64,000 bases of DNA from Aeromonas rivipollensis (GCF_037811135.1 NZ_CP149130.1:2600501-2664500); one strand, 5' to 3'; positions 1 through 10,469 are shown, numbered from the stretch's first letter. The notes: generated by a model from the letters alone, not told the origin. Made by a program: numbers and translations.

Positions 1-13
1 TGCCGAATGTCCG

Positions 14-64
14 CCGTCATCTGACTGTCATCGAGCTGTCATCCCGCGATCACCTGACCGTCAC
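14..64 (+). promoter_or_regulatory. PhoB box array (five phased 7-bp repeats)
   Basis: Two perfect CTGTCAT heptamers lie at 25-31 and 36-42, separated by 4 bp, which is the canonical pho box layout. Copies related to them sit in the same 11-bp phase at 14 (CCGTCAT), 47 (CGATCAC) and 58 (CCGTCAC). The array ends about 48 bp before the phnT start, which suits activation by PhoB when phosphate is scarce. PhoB control is inferred from the motif. Confidence 0.8.
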
Positions 65-79
65 ACTTTACCCGCAAAC

Positions 80-91
80 TGGTATATACCA
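80..91. promoter_or_regulatory. GntR/HutC-like palindromic operator
   Basis: TGGTATATACCA is a perfect 12-bp palindrome between the PhoB repeats and the phnT start. It resembles operators of GntR/HutC-type regulators, a family that often controls phosphonate genes (PhnR type). It also covers an AT-rich stretch that could serve as the -10 region, so a bound protein would probably repress. The cognate regulator is not in the window. Confidence 0.45.
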
Positions 92-111
92 AATCAGTAG
101 CGAGTCGAACC

Positions 112-1206
112 ATGACCCAGCCCTATCTGGACATTCAACATCTCAACAAGCAGTTCGGTGCTTTTCAAGCCCTCAAGGGGATCTCTCTGACCATTGAGCC
201 GGGGGAGTTTATCTGTTTTCTCGGCCCCTCCGGCTGCGGCAAGACCACATTGCTGCGAGCCATCGCCGGGCTGGATCTGCCGGACAGCGGCGAGATCTGG
301 CAAGGGGGACGGGAGATCTCCCTGCTACCTCCCCAGGAGCGGGACTTTGGCATAGTGTTTCAGTCCTATGCCCTCTTCCCCAACCTGACGGTGGCCCAGA
401 ACATCGCCTTCGGCCTTGAGAACCAGGGGCTGGCACGGGATGCCATCAAGGAGCGGGTGGATCACTGGCTGGCTCTGGTGGATCTCGATGCCCAGTCCCA
501 CAAGTACCCGAGCCAGATCTCCGGCGGTCAGCAGCAGCGGGTGGCGCTGGCCCGGGCGCTCGCCCTCTCCCCCGGTCTGCTACTGCTGGACGAACCGCTC
601 AGCGCCCTGGATGCCCTGGTGCGCACCCACCTTCGCAGCGAGATCCGCGCCCTGCAGCAGCGCCTCGGTATCACCACCATCATGGTGACCCACGATCAGG
701 AAGAAGCCCTGACCATGGCGGACCGCATAGTAGTGATGGAAGGCGGCCGCATCGTACAGGTGGGCACACCGCAGGAGATCTACCACCAGCCTGCGAGCCG
801 CTTCGTGGCAAGCTTCGTCGGCACCATGAACTTCCTCGAGACCCTGGTGCTCGGCCCCACTCAGGTGCGCCTCAACGAACAGCCCTTGACGCTCGCCAAC
901 CAGGCAGCTGCCGGCAGCAAATTGCAGGTGGCGATCCGCCCCGAGGCGATCACCCTGGGCGCCCCCCATGAGCCTTTTCCTGGTCAACATGGCGTAGAAG
1001 CGCAGATAGATCAGGTGGAGTTTCTGGGTGCCGCCCAGCGCCTTATCTGCACCGCCGACACCTATCTGGGCCCACAGCAAATTCTGGTAGAGCGCCCGAC
1101 CCAAGAGCTGCCCCACCACGAACGGGGTGGCTGGCGAAGCGGCATGCGCTGCTCCCTGCACTGGCCCGCCGGAGCGATGCAGCTGTTTGAAGGAGAGCGC
1201 CCATGA
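112..1206 (+). CDS. phnT: 2-aminoethylphosphonate-type ABC transporter, ATP-binding protein
   Basis: This 364-residue ABC ATPase would energise import of a small organic solute, most likely 2-aminoethylphosphonate. Walker A (GPSGCGKTT) is at about residues 39-47. The signature SGGQQQRVALARAL is near 137, followed by Walker B LLLLDEP. A C-terminal TOBE-like extension is typical of the spermidine/iron/phosphonate importers. The start ATG at 112 sits just downstream of the PhoB array. The stop overlaps the permease start by 4 bp (ATGA), indicating translational coupling. The substrate is inferred from the double-length permease and the aminophosphonate oxidoreductase downstream. Spermidine/putrescine- or iron-type importers are the alternatives. 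Confidence 0.85.
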   Translation: MTQPYLDIQHLNKQFGAFQALKGISLTIEPGEFICFLGPSGCGKTTLLRAIAGLDLPDSGEIWQGGREISLLPPQERDFGIVFQSYALFPNLTVAQNIAFGLENQGLARDAIKERVDHWLALVDLDAQSHKYPSQISGGQQQRVALARALALSPGLLLLDEPLSALDALVRTHLRSEIRALQQRLGITTIMVTHDQEEALTMADRIVVMEGGRIVQVGTPQEIYHQPASRFVASFVGTMNFLETLVLGPTQVRLNEQPLTLANQAAAGSKLQVAIRPEAITLGAPHEPFPGQHGVEAQIDQVEFLGAAQRLICTADTYLGPQQILVERPTQELPHHERGGWRSGMRCSLHWPAGAMQLFEGERP

Positions 1207-2951
1207 CCGCCCCCCTCGCGACCTCCTCTCTGCTGCCGCCAGCGACAGCCCGGCAAGACGCCCGCTGGCAGCGCCTTTGTCGCGGCTGGAGCCGGGATCA
1301 GCTGCTGCAACTGATCCTGCTGGTGCTCGGTATCGCCCTGCTGGTGGGGGGCCTCTTGCTGCCGCTGCTCACCATGCTGCAAAAGAGCCTGCAGGATGAA
1401 AACGGCCTCTCGGTGGGCCTTGCCAACGTCAAAGCCTACTTCGACTCCCCTCATCTGGGGCGCACCCTCGGCAACACCCTCTGGCTCGGGGTGCTGATCA
1501 CCGCGCTGGTCGTGACCATCGCCTTTGGCTACGCCTATGCCCTCACCCGCACCTGCATACCGGGCAAGCCCCTGTTTCGCCTCATCGGCCTGATCCCGCT
1601 CTTGATGCCCTCCCTGCTGCCCGCCATCAGTCTGGTCTACTGGTTTGGCAATCAGGGGATCGCCAAGGGGCTACTTGGCGGCGAGAGCATCTACGGCCCC
1701 ATCGGCATCGTCATTGGCCTTGGCTTCTGGTGCTTCCCCCACGCCCTGATGATCCTTATCACGGCACTGGGTCAGAGCGATGCCCGCCTTTATGAAGCTT
1801 CCCGGGTGCTCGGCAGCAGCGGCTGGCGCACCTTTGTCACCGTCACCCTGCCTACCGCCCGTTATGGCCTGCTCAGCGCCGCCATTGCCGTCTTCACCCT
1901 CACCATCTGCGACTTCGGGGTGGCCAAGGTGATTGGCGGCCAGTACAGCGTGCTGGCCACCGACATCTACCGGCAGGTGATCGGCATGCAGAACTTCTCG
2001 CTGGGCGCCGTTGCCAGCGTCACCCTGCTGCTGCCGGCGCTGCTCAGCTTTGCGCTGGAGCACAGGGTACGCAGCAAGATGCAGGAGCAGAGCAGCACCA
2101 AGGCGGTGCCCTATAGCCCCACGCCCCATCGGCTGCGGGATCTGCTGGCACTCGGCTGGTGTTCGCTGTGGGCCCTGCTGTTTCTGGCGCTGGTGGGCAT
2201 GGCGGTCTATGGCTCCCTGGTACAGTTCTGGCCCTACAACCTCGGGCTGACGCTCGATCACTACGCCTTCGACAGCAACAGCGTTTACGGCTGGCAGCCC
2301 TTTACCAACACCCTGCAACTTGGCCTCTATACCGCGCTTATCGGCACAGTGCTGGTGATGGTGCTGGCCTGGGCACAGGAGAAGGGACGTCACTTCCCAT
2401 GGCTACGCCAGTTGCTGCATCTGCTCGCCATGTTGTCACTGGCGGTACCCGGCATGGTGCTGGGGCTCGGTTACATCTTCTTTTTCAACGGCAACCCGCT
2501 CTTTGGCAGCCTCTACGGCACTCTCTATGGCACTCTGCCGCTGATGGTGCTCTCTTGCGTCATCCACTACTACACAGTGGGTCATATGACGGCGCTGACC
2601 AGCCTCAAGCAGTTGCCCAAGGAGCTGGAGTTGGTGGCCATCTCATTGCGCATTCCGCTCTGGAAGGCGTTCTGGCGGGTCACCCTGCCCGCCTCCCTGC
2701 CTGCGCTCTTGGAGATCTTCATCTATCTGTTCGTCAATGCCATGACCACCACCTCGGCGGTTATCTTCCTCTACTCGAGCGACAGCGTGCTCGCCTCCAT
2801 CGCCGTGCTCAATATGGAGGATTCCGGCGATACCGCCGCTGCTGCCGCCATGGCCACCCTGATCCTGCTGGCCGCCGCCACCGTCAAGCTGCTCCAGCTC
2901 TTTTTGAGTCGCGCCCTGCTGGATCGCACCCAGCGCTGGCGCCACCAATAA
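1203..2951 (+). CDS. phnU: 2-aminoethylphosphonate-type ABC transporter, fused permease
   Basis: This 582-residue inner-membrane protein contains two binding-protein-dependent permease halves in one chain, an arrangement found in the aminoethylphosphonate and FbpB-type families. Each half carries an EAA-like loop that contacts the ATPase: EASRVLGSSGWRTF near residue 200 and ELVAISLRIPLWKAF near 475. About twelve hydrophobic segments are visible. It overlaps phnT by four bases and is followed 15 bp later by the oxidoreductase, so the three genes form one operon. No periplasmic binding protein gene follows; it may lie upstream of the window or elsewhere. Confidence 0.82.
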   Translation: MTAPLATSSLLPPATARQDARWQRLCRGWSRDQLLQLILLVLGIALLVGGLLLPLLTMLQKSLQDENGLSVGLANVKAYFDSPHLGRTLGNTLWLGVLITALVVTIAFGYAYALTRTCIPGKPLFRLIGLIPLLMPSLLPAISLVYWFGNQGIAKGLLGGESIYGPIGIVIGLGFWCFPHALMILITALGQSDARLYEASRVLGSSGWRTFVTVTLPTARYGLLSAAIAVFTLTICDFGVAKVIGGQYSVLATDIYRQVIGMQNFSLGAVASVTLLLPALLSFALEHRVRSKMQEQSSTKAVPYSPTPHRLRDLLALGWCSLWALLFLALVGMAVYGSLVQFWPYNLGLTLDHYAFDSNSVYGWQPFTNTLQLGLYTALIGTVLVMVLAWAQEKGRHFPWLRQLLHLLAMLSLAVPGMVLGLGYIFFFNGNPLFGSLYGTLYGTLPLMVLSCVIHYYTVGHMTALTSLKQLPKELELVAISLRIPLWKAFWRVTLPASLPALLEIFIYLFVNAMTTTSAVIFLYSSDSVLASIAVLNMEDSGDTAAAAAMATLILLAAATVKLLQLFLSRALLDRTQRWRHQ

Positions 2952-2966
2952 CCTTATCGAGGAGTC

Positions 2967-4376
2967 ATGATGTCCACTCTCCCCTTCTGGCTGGCCGAAG
3001 CGCTCGCCGCCGAACAGCCCGAGCCCCCCACGCCCCTTCAAGGCCAGCACGAAGTGGATGTCTGCATCGTCGGCGGCGGCTTTACCGGGCTCTGGAGCGC
3101 CATTGCCCTTAAACAGGCCGAGCCTCACTTGCGTATCCTGGTGCTGGAAAAAGATCTGTGCGGCAGCGGCGCCTCCGGGCGCAATGGCGGCTGCCTGCTC
3201 ATCTGGTCGGCCAAATACCTGACGTTAAAGCGCCTCTTTGGCGAAGAGCAGGCTGCCTGGCTGGTGCAAAGCTCCGAGCAGGCGGTGCACGAGATCGCTC
3301 GCTTCTGCGAAAAGCACAACATAGAGGCAGAGCTGAGGGTCGAGGGCACCTGCTACACAGCCACCAGCGAGGCACAACGCGGCCTGATGGATCCGGTAGT
3401 GCGGGAGCTACAGCAGGCCGGCCTTAACCAGTGGCAGGCGATTGAAGAGGATGAACTGGCGAGCCAGAGCGGCTCCCAGGTTCATCTGGAGGGGCTCTAC
3501 AGCCCCCACGCGGGCTCGGTGCAACCGGCACTGCTGGTGCGCGGCCTGCTGCGGGTGGTGCGGGAATTGGGGGTCGAGGTCTATGAAGGATCGCCTATGC
3601 AGCGCCTTGAGGCGGGCAAGCCTGCACGGGTGCAGACGCCAGAGGCCATCGTCCACGCCCGCAAGGTGGTGCTGGCCCTCAACAGCGCCATGACGGCGCA
3701 CTTTCGCGAGTTTCGCCGCAGCATAGTGCTGGTCTCCTCGGATATGGTGATAACCGAACCCGCGCCACAGGCACTTGCCGCCCAGCAGCTCGCGCACGGC
3801 CGCTCCGTGGTGGATGGCCGCACCTTCGTGCACTACTACAGATCCACCCCGCAAGGGCGGCTGATGCTGGGCAAGGGGGGCAACACCTTCGCCTTTGCCA
3901 ACCGCCATCTCGCCGAGTTCGATGCCCCCAGCCGTTATCTTGCCCCTCTCACCTGTACCCTGCGCCGCTTTTTTCCTGCCCTCAAGGATGTGCCCATCGC
4001 CGCCAGCTGGTGCGGCGCCTCCGACCGCTCGGTGGATGGCCTCCCCTTCTTCGGCCACTGGCGAGCGCAGCCCAACGTTGTCTACGGCCTCGGCTATTCC
4101 GGCAACGGGGTGGCGCAGAGCTGGATCGGTGGCCAGATCCTTGCGGCCCTGGTGCGCGATGAAGTGCGGGAAGAAGACAAGCCGTGGCGCGAATGCGCCC
4201 TGGTGAGCGGTCCGCGCGGCTATTTTCCACCCGAGCCGTTTCGCTGGCTGGGGGCCATGGCGGTGCGCAACGCCATCCGGCGCAAAGAGAAGGCGGAAGA
4301 TGAAAACCGCCCAGTGCCCTGGTATGACAAACAGCTGGCCAAACTTGCCGATGCGGCGGGCAAGGCCGACAAATAG
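2967..4376 (+). CDS. FAD-dependent aminophosphonate oxidoreductase (DadA-like)
   Basis: This 469-residue flavoenzyme has an N-terminal dinucleotide-binding motif (VDVCIVGGGFTGLWSA, about residues 29-44), then SGRNGG near 70, the layout of the DAO/glycine-oxidase superfamily. Family members oxidise a secondary or primary amine to an imine with release of hydrogen peroxide. Placement directly after an aminoethylphosphonate-type transporter matches the putative aminophosphonate oxidoreductase subfamily (PbfC/PbfD-like). The likely job is to convert N-alkylated or unusual aminophosphonates into a form the phosphonate pathway can cleave. The exact substrate is not visible in the sequence. The gene ends just before a strong hairpin. 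Confidence 0.75.
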   Translation: MMSTLPFWLAEALAAEQPEPPTPLQGQHEVDVCIVGGGFTGLWSAIALKQAEPHLRILVLEKDLCGSGASGRNGGCLLIWSAKYLTLKRLFGEEQAAWLVQSSEQAVHEIARFCEKHNIEAELRVEGTCYTATSEAQRGLMDPVVRELQQAGLNQWQAIEEDELASQSGSQVHLEGLYSPHAGSVQPALLVRGLLRVVRELGVEVYEGSPMQRLEAGKPARVQTPEAIVHARKVVLALNSAMTAHFREFRRSIVLVSSDMVITEPAPQALAAQQLAHGRSVVDGRTFVHYYRSTPQGRLMLGKGGNTFAFANRHLAEFDAPSRYLAPLTCTLRRFFPALKDVPIAASWCGASDRSVDGLPFFGHWRAQPNVVYGLGYSGNGVAQSWIGGQILAALVRDEVREEDKPWRECALVSGPRGYFPPEPFRWLGAMAVRNAIRRKEKAEDENRPVPWYDKQLAKLADAAGKADK

Positions 4377-4402
4377 GGGCCGCACGGCACGCCAACATGC
4401 AG

Positions 4403-4435
4403 AAGGGGCAGGAGAGTATGACTCCCCTGCCCCTT
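4403..4435 (+). terminator. hairpin after phosphonate operon
   Basis: AAGGGGCAGG at 4403-4412 pairs with CCTGCCCCTT at 4426-4435, and the inner bases partly extend the stem. Only two T residues follow, so it may be a weak or bidirectional terminator. It sits between the convergent oxidoreductase and ycgN-like genes. Confidence 0.55.
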
Positions 4436-4476
4436 CGCAGTTAGTACGGCGGATGGCCCGATAGACAGGCCTGGCG

Positions 4477-4932
4477 TTAGCTGGCCCAGGTGATGATGTG
4501 ATCTATCCAGTCGCCAGCATCCACCTCGTGCACCACCTTGCCGCGCACCGACTGACCGGCCTGATGCATGGCGCTGCGGCTGCCGGTGATGAGCGGGTGC
4601 CACTCAGGCAGGCTCTGCCCCTCCGCCAGCAGGCGGTAGGCACAGCTCGACGGCAGCCAGTCATACTCGGCAATCTTGTCGAAGGTGATCTGCAGGCAGT
4701 CCGGCTCTTTTTTAAAGCGGTTCCCGTAGTCGGAGCACTGGCAGGTCTTGGTATTGAGCAGGTTGCAGGCCACGTTGGTGAACACCAGCTCCTCGGTGTC
4801 CTCGTCGATCAGCTTGTTCAGGCAGCACTTGCCGCAGCCGTCGCACAGGGACTCCCACTCGGACATGGTCATCTGTTGCAGGCTCTTCACCTGCCAAAAG
4901 GGGGCGTTCTGCACGGGTTCACTCTGCTGCAT
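4477..4932 (-). CDS. ycgN: YcgN-family cysteine-cluster protein (UPF0260)
   Basis: This 151-residue soluble protein contains the conserved cluster CDGCGKCC followed by further cysteines (CNLL, CQCSDY, DCLQ), the signature of the YcgN/UPF0260 family, which probably binds zinc or an iron-sulfur cluster. The family's function is unknown. The ATG at 4932 (MQQSEPVQN) was chosen because residues upstream of it in the open frame look random and run into a region of different composition. It faces the phosphonate operon and lies beside the AT-rich patch. Confidence 0.85.
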   Translation of the reverse strand: MQQSEPVQNAPFWQVKSLQQMTMSEWESLCDGCGKCCLNKLIDEDTEELVFTNVACNLLNTKTCQCSDYGNRFKKEPDCLQITFDKIAEYDWLPSSCAYRLLAEGQSLPEWHPLITGSRSAMHQAGQSVRGKVVHEVDAGDWIDHIITWAS

Positions 4933-5192
4933 AAAAGTTGGCTCACTCAATACACTGACAAGCGCGTGGTTATACGCCCTATGGCCTGATTTTTCAAGGT
5001 TGGCGGCTATGACACGATTACGAAGCGAATGCTGCCAACAGTAGAAACAGAGGTTATCTCGATGCAATGCAGTCGTAACCTGACAGTCCAAGCACCTCTG
5101 ACTGAAGGGGCTATACAGAGTCGATTCATATCGTTCTGTATCATTATCTTCCTTAATTCAGGAACGGTGGATAACCCAATATTTCCGCGGTC

Positions 5193-5207
5193 AAAAGGAG
5201 GTGATCC
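5193..5207 (-). other. short copy of the 16S rRNA 3' end
   Basis: On the minus strand this reads GGATCACCTCCTTTT, matching the extreme 3' end of 16S rRNA including the anti-Shine-Dalgarno sequence, with CTG just before it after one extra G. Homology does not extend further into 16S or spacer sequence. It lies at the edge of the AT-rich patch. The rest of the gene-free stretch 4933-5260 shows no gene I can support. Confidence 0.45.
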
Positions 5208-5260
5208 CAGAACTACTACAAAACATCCCACAGGGTATTGTCACCATTTAGCACTGTGAT

Positions 5261-5887
5261 TCATATCTGGCTAGATAATACTAGGTTTAACGCCATTCCT
5301 ATTAATACAATGCTGCAAGACTTGTTTAGTCCGACTTGAACTGCCGGTCGAGATTGTATCCAAGGAGATAATACTCCAGCCATGTAGCCTATCGGCAACT
5401 TTACAAACAATGTAAGCAATGCAAATGCTGCCCCTAAATATAATAATGTCTGCATCGGTTGAGTACTGTCCGCACTAACAAACTGAGGAAGATATGCAAA
5501 ATAGAAGACTGCTATCTTTGGATTACTTATATTAGAGAACATTCCTTTAAAGAAAAAGGAATACATGCTTCCACCGGTTTCTTCCACATTGTTGAAACCA
5601 ATTGCTGGCGCTTTAAATAGTTTTATCCCAAGATAGAATAGGTAAGCTGCACCAATATATTTCATAATATTAAAGGCGAACTCAGATGTTTGTAACAAAG
5701 CACCTAATCCTAACGCTACCAAAAGCGTATGACCCAACAATCCAGTCGCGACTCCAGAGGCTGTAATCATGCCAGCCTTAGAGCCTCTGGCTATTGAATT
5801 GGATAGTACTAACACCATATCTTGCCCTGGAGCCAAGACGATTAATAATGATGTGGTTACAAAAAGGAATACTGCTGAGTCTATCAT
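5261..5887 (-). CDS. LysE/RhtB-family amino-acid exporter
   Basis: This 208-residue protein has about six hydrophobic segments and the N-terminal LysE/RhtB pattern (hydrophobic helix, then APGQDMVLVLSNS, then GSKAGMITASGVATG). Family members export amino acids or related compounds across the inner membrane. The gene is clearly AT-rich compared with neighbours on both sides and lies 107 bp downstream of a same-strand AraC-type regulator, its likely controller. The substrate cannot be told. The composition suggests horizontal acquisition. Confidence 0.85.
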   Translation of the reverse strand: MIDSAVFLFVTTSLLIVLAPGQDMVLVLSNSIARGSKAGMITASGVATGLLGHTLLVALGLGALLQTSEFAFNIMKYIGAAYLFYLGIKLFKAPAIGFNNVEETGGSMYSFFFKGMFSNISNPKIAVFYFAYLPQFVSADSTQPMQTLLYLGAAFALLTLFVKLPIGYMAGVLSPWIQSRPAVQVGLNKSCSIVLIGMALNLVLSSQI

Positions 5888-5994
5888 GGATGATCATCTC
5901 AAGTTCTATATCAAGTTTCTAAAAGATACCATTATATTTTCACCTCTAGTTTGTTGATAAGCCGATTTAGTATTGCCAAAAGCTGATTGTTGTA

Positions 5995-6732
5995 TTATCT
6001 CGCTCTCAGCTTTCTGGGCGGATAGCCGAAGTACTGACTAAATCGAGAACTAAATGCAGATGAGTCCTGATATCCGACATCACCAGCTATAACATTGATA
6101 GGGTAGTCAGTATTGACCAGCAGTGCTCTTGCTTTCTCCATTCTCAGGTGTAACAGATATTGCCCTGGTGTTTGACCTGTTTCTTTTTTAAATAACGCCT
6201 TGAATTGACTTATGCTCAGACAAGCCACTGATGCCAATTCATCTAGTGAAGGTGACATACGGATATCGTTTTCCAAGAGTTCTATTGCTCGGGAGATTCT
6301 CTTATCTGTATTAAGTAGAAATGGTTGTTCACTCAGAAGCTGGAAAAACCATTTCCCCATACTGCTTTCCAGTGTCGGACTAGTTCGGTACTCAAGTTGC
6401 TTTTGAACAAAGAAGCAGAAAGCTTGAACAGGCTCAGAGATTTTCACAAAAGATTCTTGTAGCTTCTCTATATTTGCAGGAAGTTCACTTAGATCTGCAA
6501 CCAGAAAATATGACCCTTTTTCTGGTGCAAATGTGTGCTCATCCCCTGCAAGAGTTATGATACATTGTCCAGGAACCCCTCTTCCTGTATGCCGGCCTGT
6601 ATGCATGTCAACAGCCCCGATCAAAGGGAACACTAGTTGGTGATGATCATGTGCATGAGTATGTGATACAAACGTATATGAGCGAATTGAAAGTTTAGCC
6701 GTCATATGTACACCAACGTTGTGTGCATCCAT
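5995..6732 (-). CDS. AraC-family transcriptional regulator
   Basis: This 245-residue protein has an N-terminal cupin-like sensor (HTHAHDHHQLVFPL near residue 25) and a C-terminal double helix-turn-helix of the AraC/XylS type (LASVACLSISQFKALFKKETG, then INVIAGDVGYQDSSAFSSRFSQYFG). It belongs to the AT-rich patch and precedes the LysE-type exporter on the same strand, a common regulator/exporter pairing. The effector is unknown. It may regulate the exporter and itself. Confidence 0.85.
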   Translation of the reverse strand: MDAHNVGVHMTAKLSIRSYTFVSHTHAHDHHQLVFPLIGAVDMHTGRHTGRGVPGQCIITLAGDEHTFAPEKGSYFLVADLSELPANIEKLQESFVKISEPVQAFCFFVQKQLEYRTSPTLESSMGKWFFQLLSEQPFLLNTDKRISRAIELLENDIRMSPSLDELASVACLSISQFKALFKKETGQTPGQYLLHLRMEKARALLVNTDYPINVIAGDVGYQDSSAFSSRFSQYFGYPPRKLRAR

Positions 6733-7076
6733 TCGCCAACGGATTTATCTTAGCTGACGTGCATTGAAGAGATGGATGATGTATGTAACGTGCTAGACTA
6801 GCATTAATTCTTTTAAGATATCAAGTATGCCGTCTTGTCAATGGCTTCTTATTATCTACACCTCCTTTTATTGACGAGCAGATAAATAAAGGCATGCAAA
6901 TGCCATATATCCCCTCAGTTCTGCCTGTTTCTGCGCTATTGGCTCATAAACGTTCATCCTTGGCAATTACTCTAACTGAAGGAGTCATCTGTAATAATGG
7001 TAATCAGCGCTGAGGTTAAAATAGTGAAGCGCATTTAGACACTATTGGAAAGGATGTCCATATAAGGTTTTCAATC
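6733..7076. other. AT-rich intergenic stretch
   Basis: About 340 bp between the AraC-type gene and the sucD terminator. It is AT-rich like the patch to its left and must hold the promoter of the AraC-type gene. I see no open frame with protein-like composition, no RNA gene and no clear repeat. Confidence 0.5.
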
Positions 7077-7078
7077 AT

Positions 7079-7102
7079 AAAAAAGCCGACCCTAAGGTCG
7101 GC
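7079..7102 (-). terminator. rho-independent terminator of sdh-suc operon
   Basis: In transcript sense GCCGACC, loop TTAG, GGTCGGC, then six T residues. It lies 32 bp after the sucD stop and is a textbook intrinsic terminator. Confidence 0.9.
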
Positions 7103-7133
7103 ATTTTCAATTAGAGATAACAGGCTAAAGAAC

Positions 7134-8005
7134 TTACCAGCCGGTTACTTCACGCAGGGCCTTGCCGATATCGGCCAGGGAGCGCACGGTTTTTACGCCG
7201 GCATCTTCCAGGGCGGCAAATTTCTCTGCTGCCGTGCCTTTACCACCGGCGATGATGGCGCCCGCATGACCCATGCGCTTGCCAGCAGGGGCGGTGACAC
7301 CCGCGATGTAGGAGACCACCGGCTTGGTGACGTTAGCCTTGATATAGGCCGCGGCTTCTTCCTCGGCGCTACCGCCGATCTCGCCGATCATCACTATGGC
7401 TTCAGTCTTGGGATCGTTCTGGAACATCTCCAGGATGTCGATGAAGTTGGAGCCCGGGATGGGGTCGCCACCGATACCGACGCAGGTGGACTGGCCGAAG
7501 CCCTCGTCCGTGGTCTGCTTGACCGCTTCGTAGGTCAGGGTGCCGGAGCGGGAGACGATGCCCACCTTGCCCGGCTTGTGGATGTGGCCCGGCATGATGC
7601 CGATCTTGCACTCACCCGGGGTGATGACGCCCGGGCAGTTGGGCCCTATCATGCGCACGCCGGTTTCCTGCAGCTTCACCTTGACCTGCAGCATGTCCAG
7701 GGTCGGGATGCCTTCGGTGATGGTGACGATGAGCTTGATGCCCGCGTCGATGGCTTCCAGGATGGCGTCCTTGCAGAACGGGGCCGGAACATAGATGACG
7801 GAGGCGGTGGCGCCGGTGGCTTCCACGGCGTCACGGACTGTGTTGAACACCGGCAGGCCCAGGTGAGTGGTGCCGCCCTTGCCTGGGGAGACGCCGCCGA
7901 CCATCTGGGTACCGTAGGCAATGGCCTGTTCGGAGTGGAAGGTACCCTGACCGCCGGTGAAGCCCTGGCAGATCACCTTGGTGTCTTTGTTGATCAGAAC
8001 GCTCA

Positions 8006-8006
<1 letters not shown>
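7134..8006 (-). CDS. sucD: succinyl-CoA synthetase, ADP-forming, alpha subunit
   Basis: The 290-residue alpha subunit of the TCA-cycle enzyme that converts succinyl-CoA to succinate with substrate-level phosphorylation. It shows the N-terminal CoA-binding Rossmann region ([14 protein letters not shown]), the [12 protein letters not shown] segment, and the phosphorylated active-site histidine in KRMGHAGAI near residue 247. Length matches E. coli SucD (289). It overlaps sucC by one base (stop and start share an A) and is the last gene before the operon terminator. Confidence 0.97.
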
Positions 8007-9172
<1,166 letters not shown>

Positions 9173-9278
9173 AGATGCTCTATCCGTGTTGTAGGTATTT
9201 CCGTCCGGGGCTCGTGTTTCTCAATCCCCTGTGAATGGGGGCCTGGGCGGCCCCTCGTTATCTTTCAGTCACTCTTGC

Positions 9279-10469
9279 TCAGACATCCAGCAGCAGACGG
9301 GTCGGGTCTTCCAGCAGCTCCTTGATGGAGACCAGGAAGCCCACGGACTCGCGGCCGTCGATGATGCGGTGATCGTAGGAGAGCGCCAGGTACATCATCG
9401 GCAGGATCTCGACCTTGCCGTCGACGGCCATGGGTCTGTCCTGGATCTTGTGCATGCCCAGAATGGCGCTCTGGGGCGGGTTGATGATGGGGGTAGACAT
9501 CAGGGAGCCGAACACGCCGCCGTTGGTGATGGTGAAGTTGCCGCCGGTCAGTTCGTCCACGGTCAGCTTGCCGTCACGGCCCTTGCCCGCCAGATCCTTG
9601 ATGGCCTTCTCGATGTCGGCGAGGCTCATGTTGTCGCAGTCACGCAGCACAGGGGTCACCAGACCACGGGGGGTGGAGACGGCGATACTGACGTCGAAGT
9701 AGCTGTGATAGACGATATCGTCACCGTCCAGCGCCGCGTTCACTTCCGGGTAGCGCTTGAGGGATTCGACAACGGCCTTGACGTAGAAGGACATGAAGCC
9801 GAGCTTGATGCCGTGCTTCTTCTCGAAGATCTCGCCGTACTGCTTGCGCAGCTTCATGATGGGCGCCATGTTGATCTCGTTGAAGGTGGTCAGCATGGCG
9901 GTGGTGTTCTTGGCCTCCAGCAGACGCTCGGCGATGCGCTTGCGCAGACGGGTCATGGGCACGCGCTTCTCGGTGCGACCAGCCAGCGGGGCTATGGGCG
10001 CAACCGGTGCGGCAGCCACTGCAGCGACGGGGGCTGCCGGCTTGCCCAGGTTCTTGATGAAGGCATCCACGTCTTCCTTGGTGACGCGACCACCCTTGCC
10101 GGTGCCGGTCAGCTTGGCCACGTCGATGTCGTGCTCGGCCACCAGGCGGCGCACTGAGGGGCTCAGGCCGTCGGCAGCGTCATCGGCTGCCACTTCCACC
10201 GGCTTCTCCTTGGTCTCTTCACCGGCCACCGGGGCCGCCTTGAGGATGGCGATCAGCTGGCGGGAGAGCACTGTCGCGCCTTCCAGTTGCAGGATGTCAC
10301 CCAGCACGCCGGCTTCCGGCGCGGGGACTTCCAGCACGACTTTATCGGTTTCGATGTCAACCAGTACTTCGTCACGGGCAACCAGATCACCCGGTTTCTT
10401 GTGCCAGGTGGCGATGGTGGCGTCCGCCACTGATTCCGGCAGGTCCGGTACCTTGATCTCGATAGTCAT
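9279..10469 (-). CDS. sucB: 2-oxoglutarate dehydrogenase E2, dihydrolipoyl succinyltransferase
   Basis: This 396-residue E2 core of the 2-oxoglutarate dehydrogenase complex transfers succinyl groups to CoA. It has one N-terminal lipoyl domain with the modified lysine in [11 protein letters not shown] (K43). An E1/E3-binding domain follows near residue 110 ([14 protein letters not shown]). After an Ala/Pro linker comes the catalytic domain, ending with the active-site histidine in [10 protein letters not shown] (about H367). It lies downstream of sucA by 92 bp. The E3 subunit is not in this window. Confidence 0.97.
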   Translation of the reverse strand: MTIEIKVPDLPESVADATIATWHKKPGDLVARDEVLVDIETDKVVLEVPAPEAGVLGDILQLEGATVLSRQLIAILKAAPVAGEETKEKPVEVAADDAADGLSPSVRRLVAEHDIDVAKLTGTGKGGRVTKEDVDAFIKNLGKPAAPVAAVAAAPVAPIAPLAGRTEKRVPMTRLRKRIAERLLEAKNTTAMLTTFNEINMAPIMKLRKQYGEIFEKKHGIKLGFMSFYVKAVVESLKRYPEVNAALDGDDIVYHSYFDVSIAVSTPRGLVTPVLRDCDNMSLADIEKAIKDLAGKGRDGKLTVDELTGGNFTITNGGVFGSLMSTPIINPPQSAILGMHKIQDRPMAVDGKVEILPMMYLALSYDHRIIDGRESVGFLVSIKELLEDPTRLLLDV

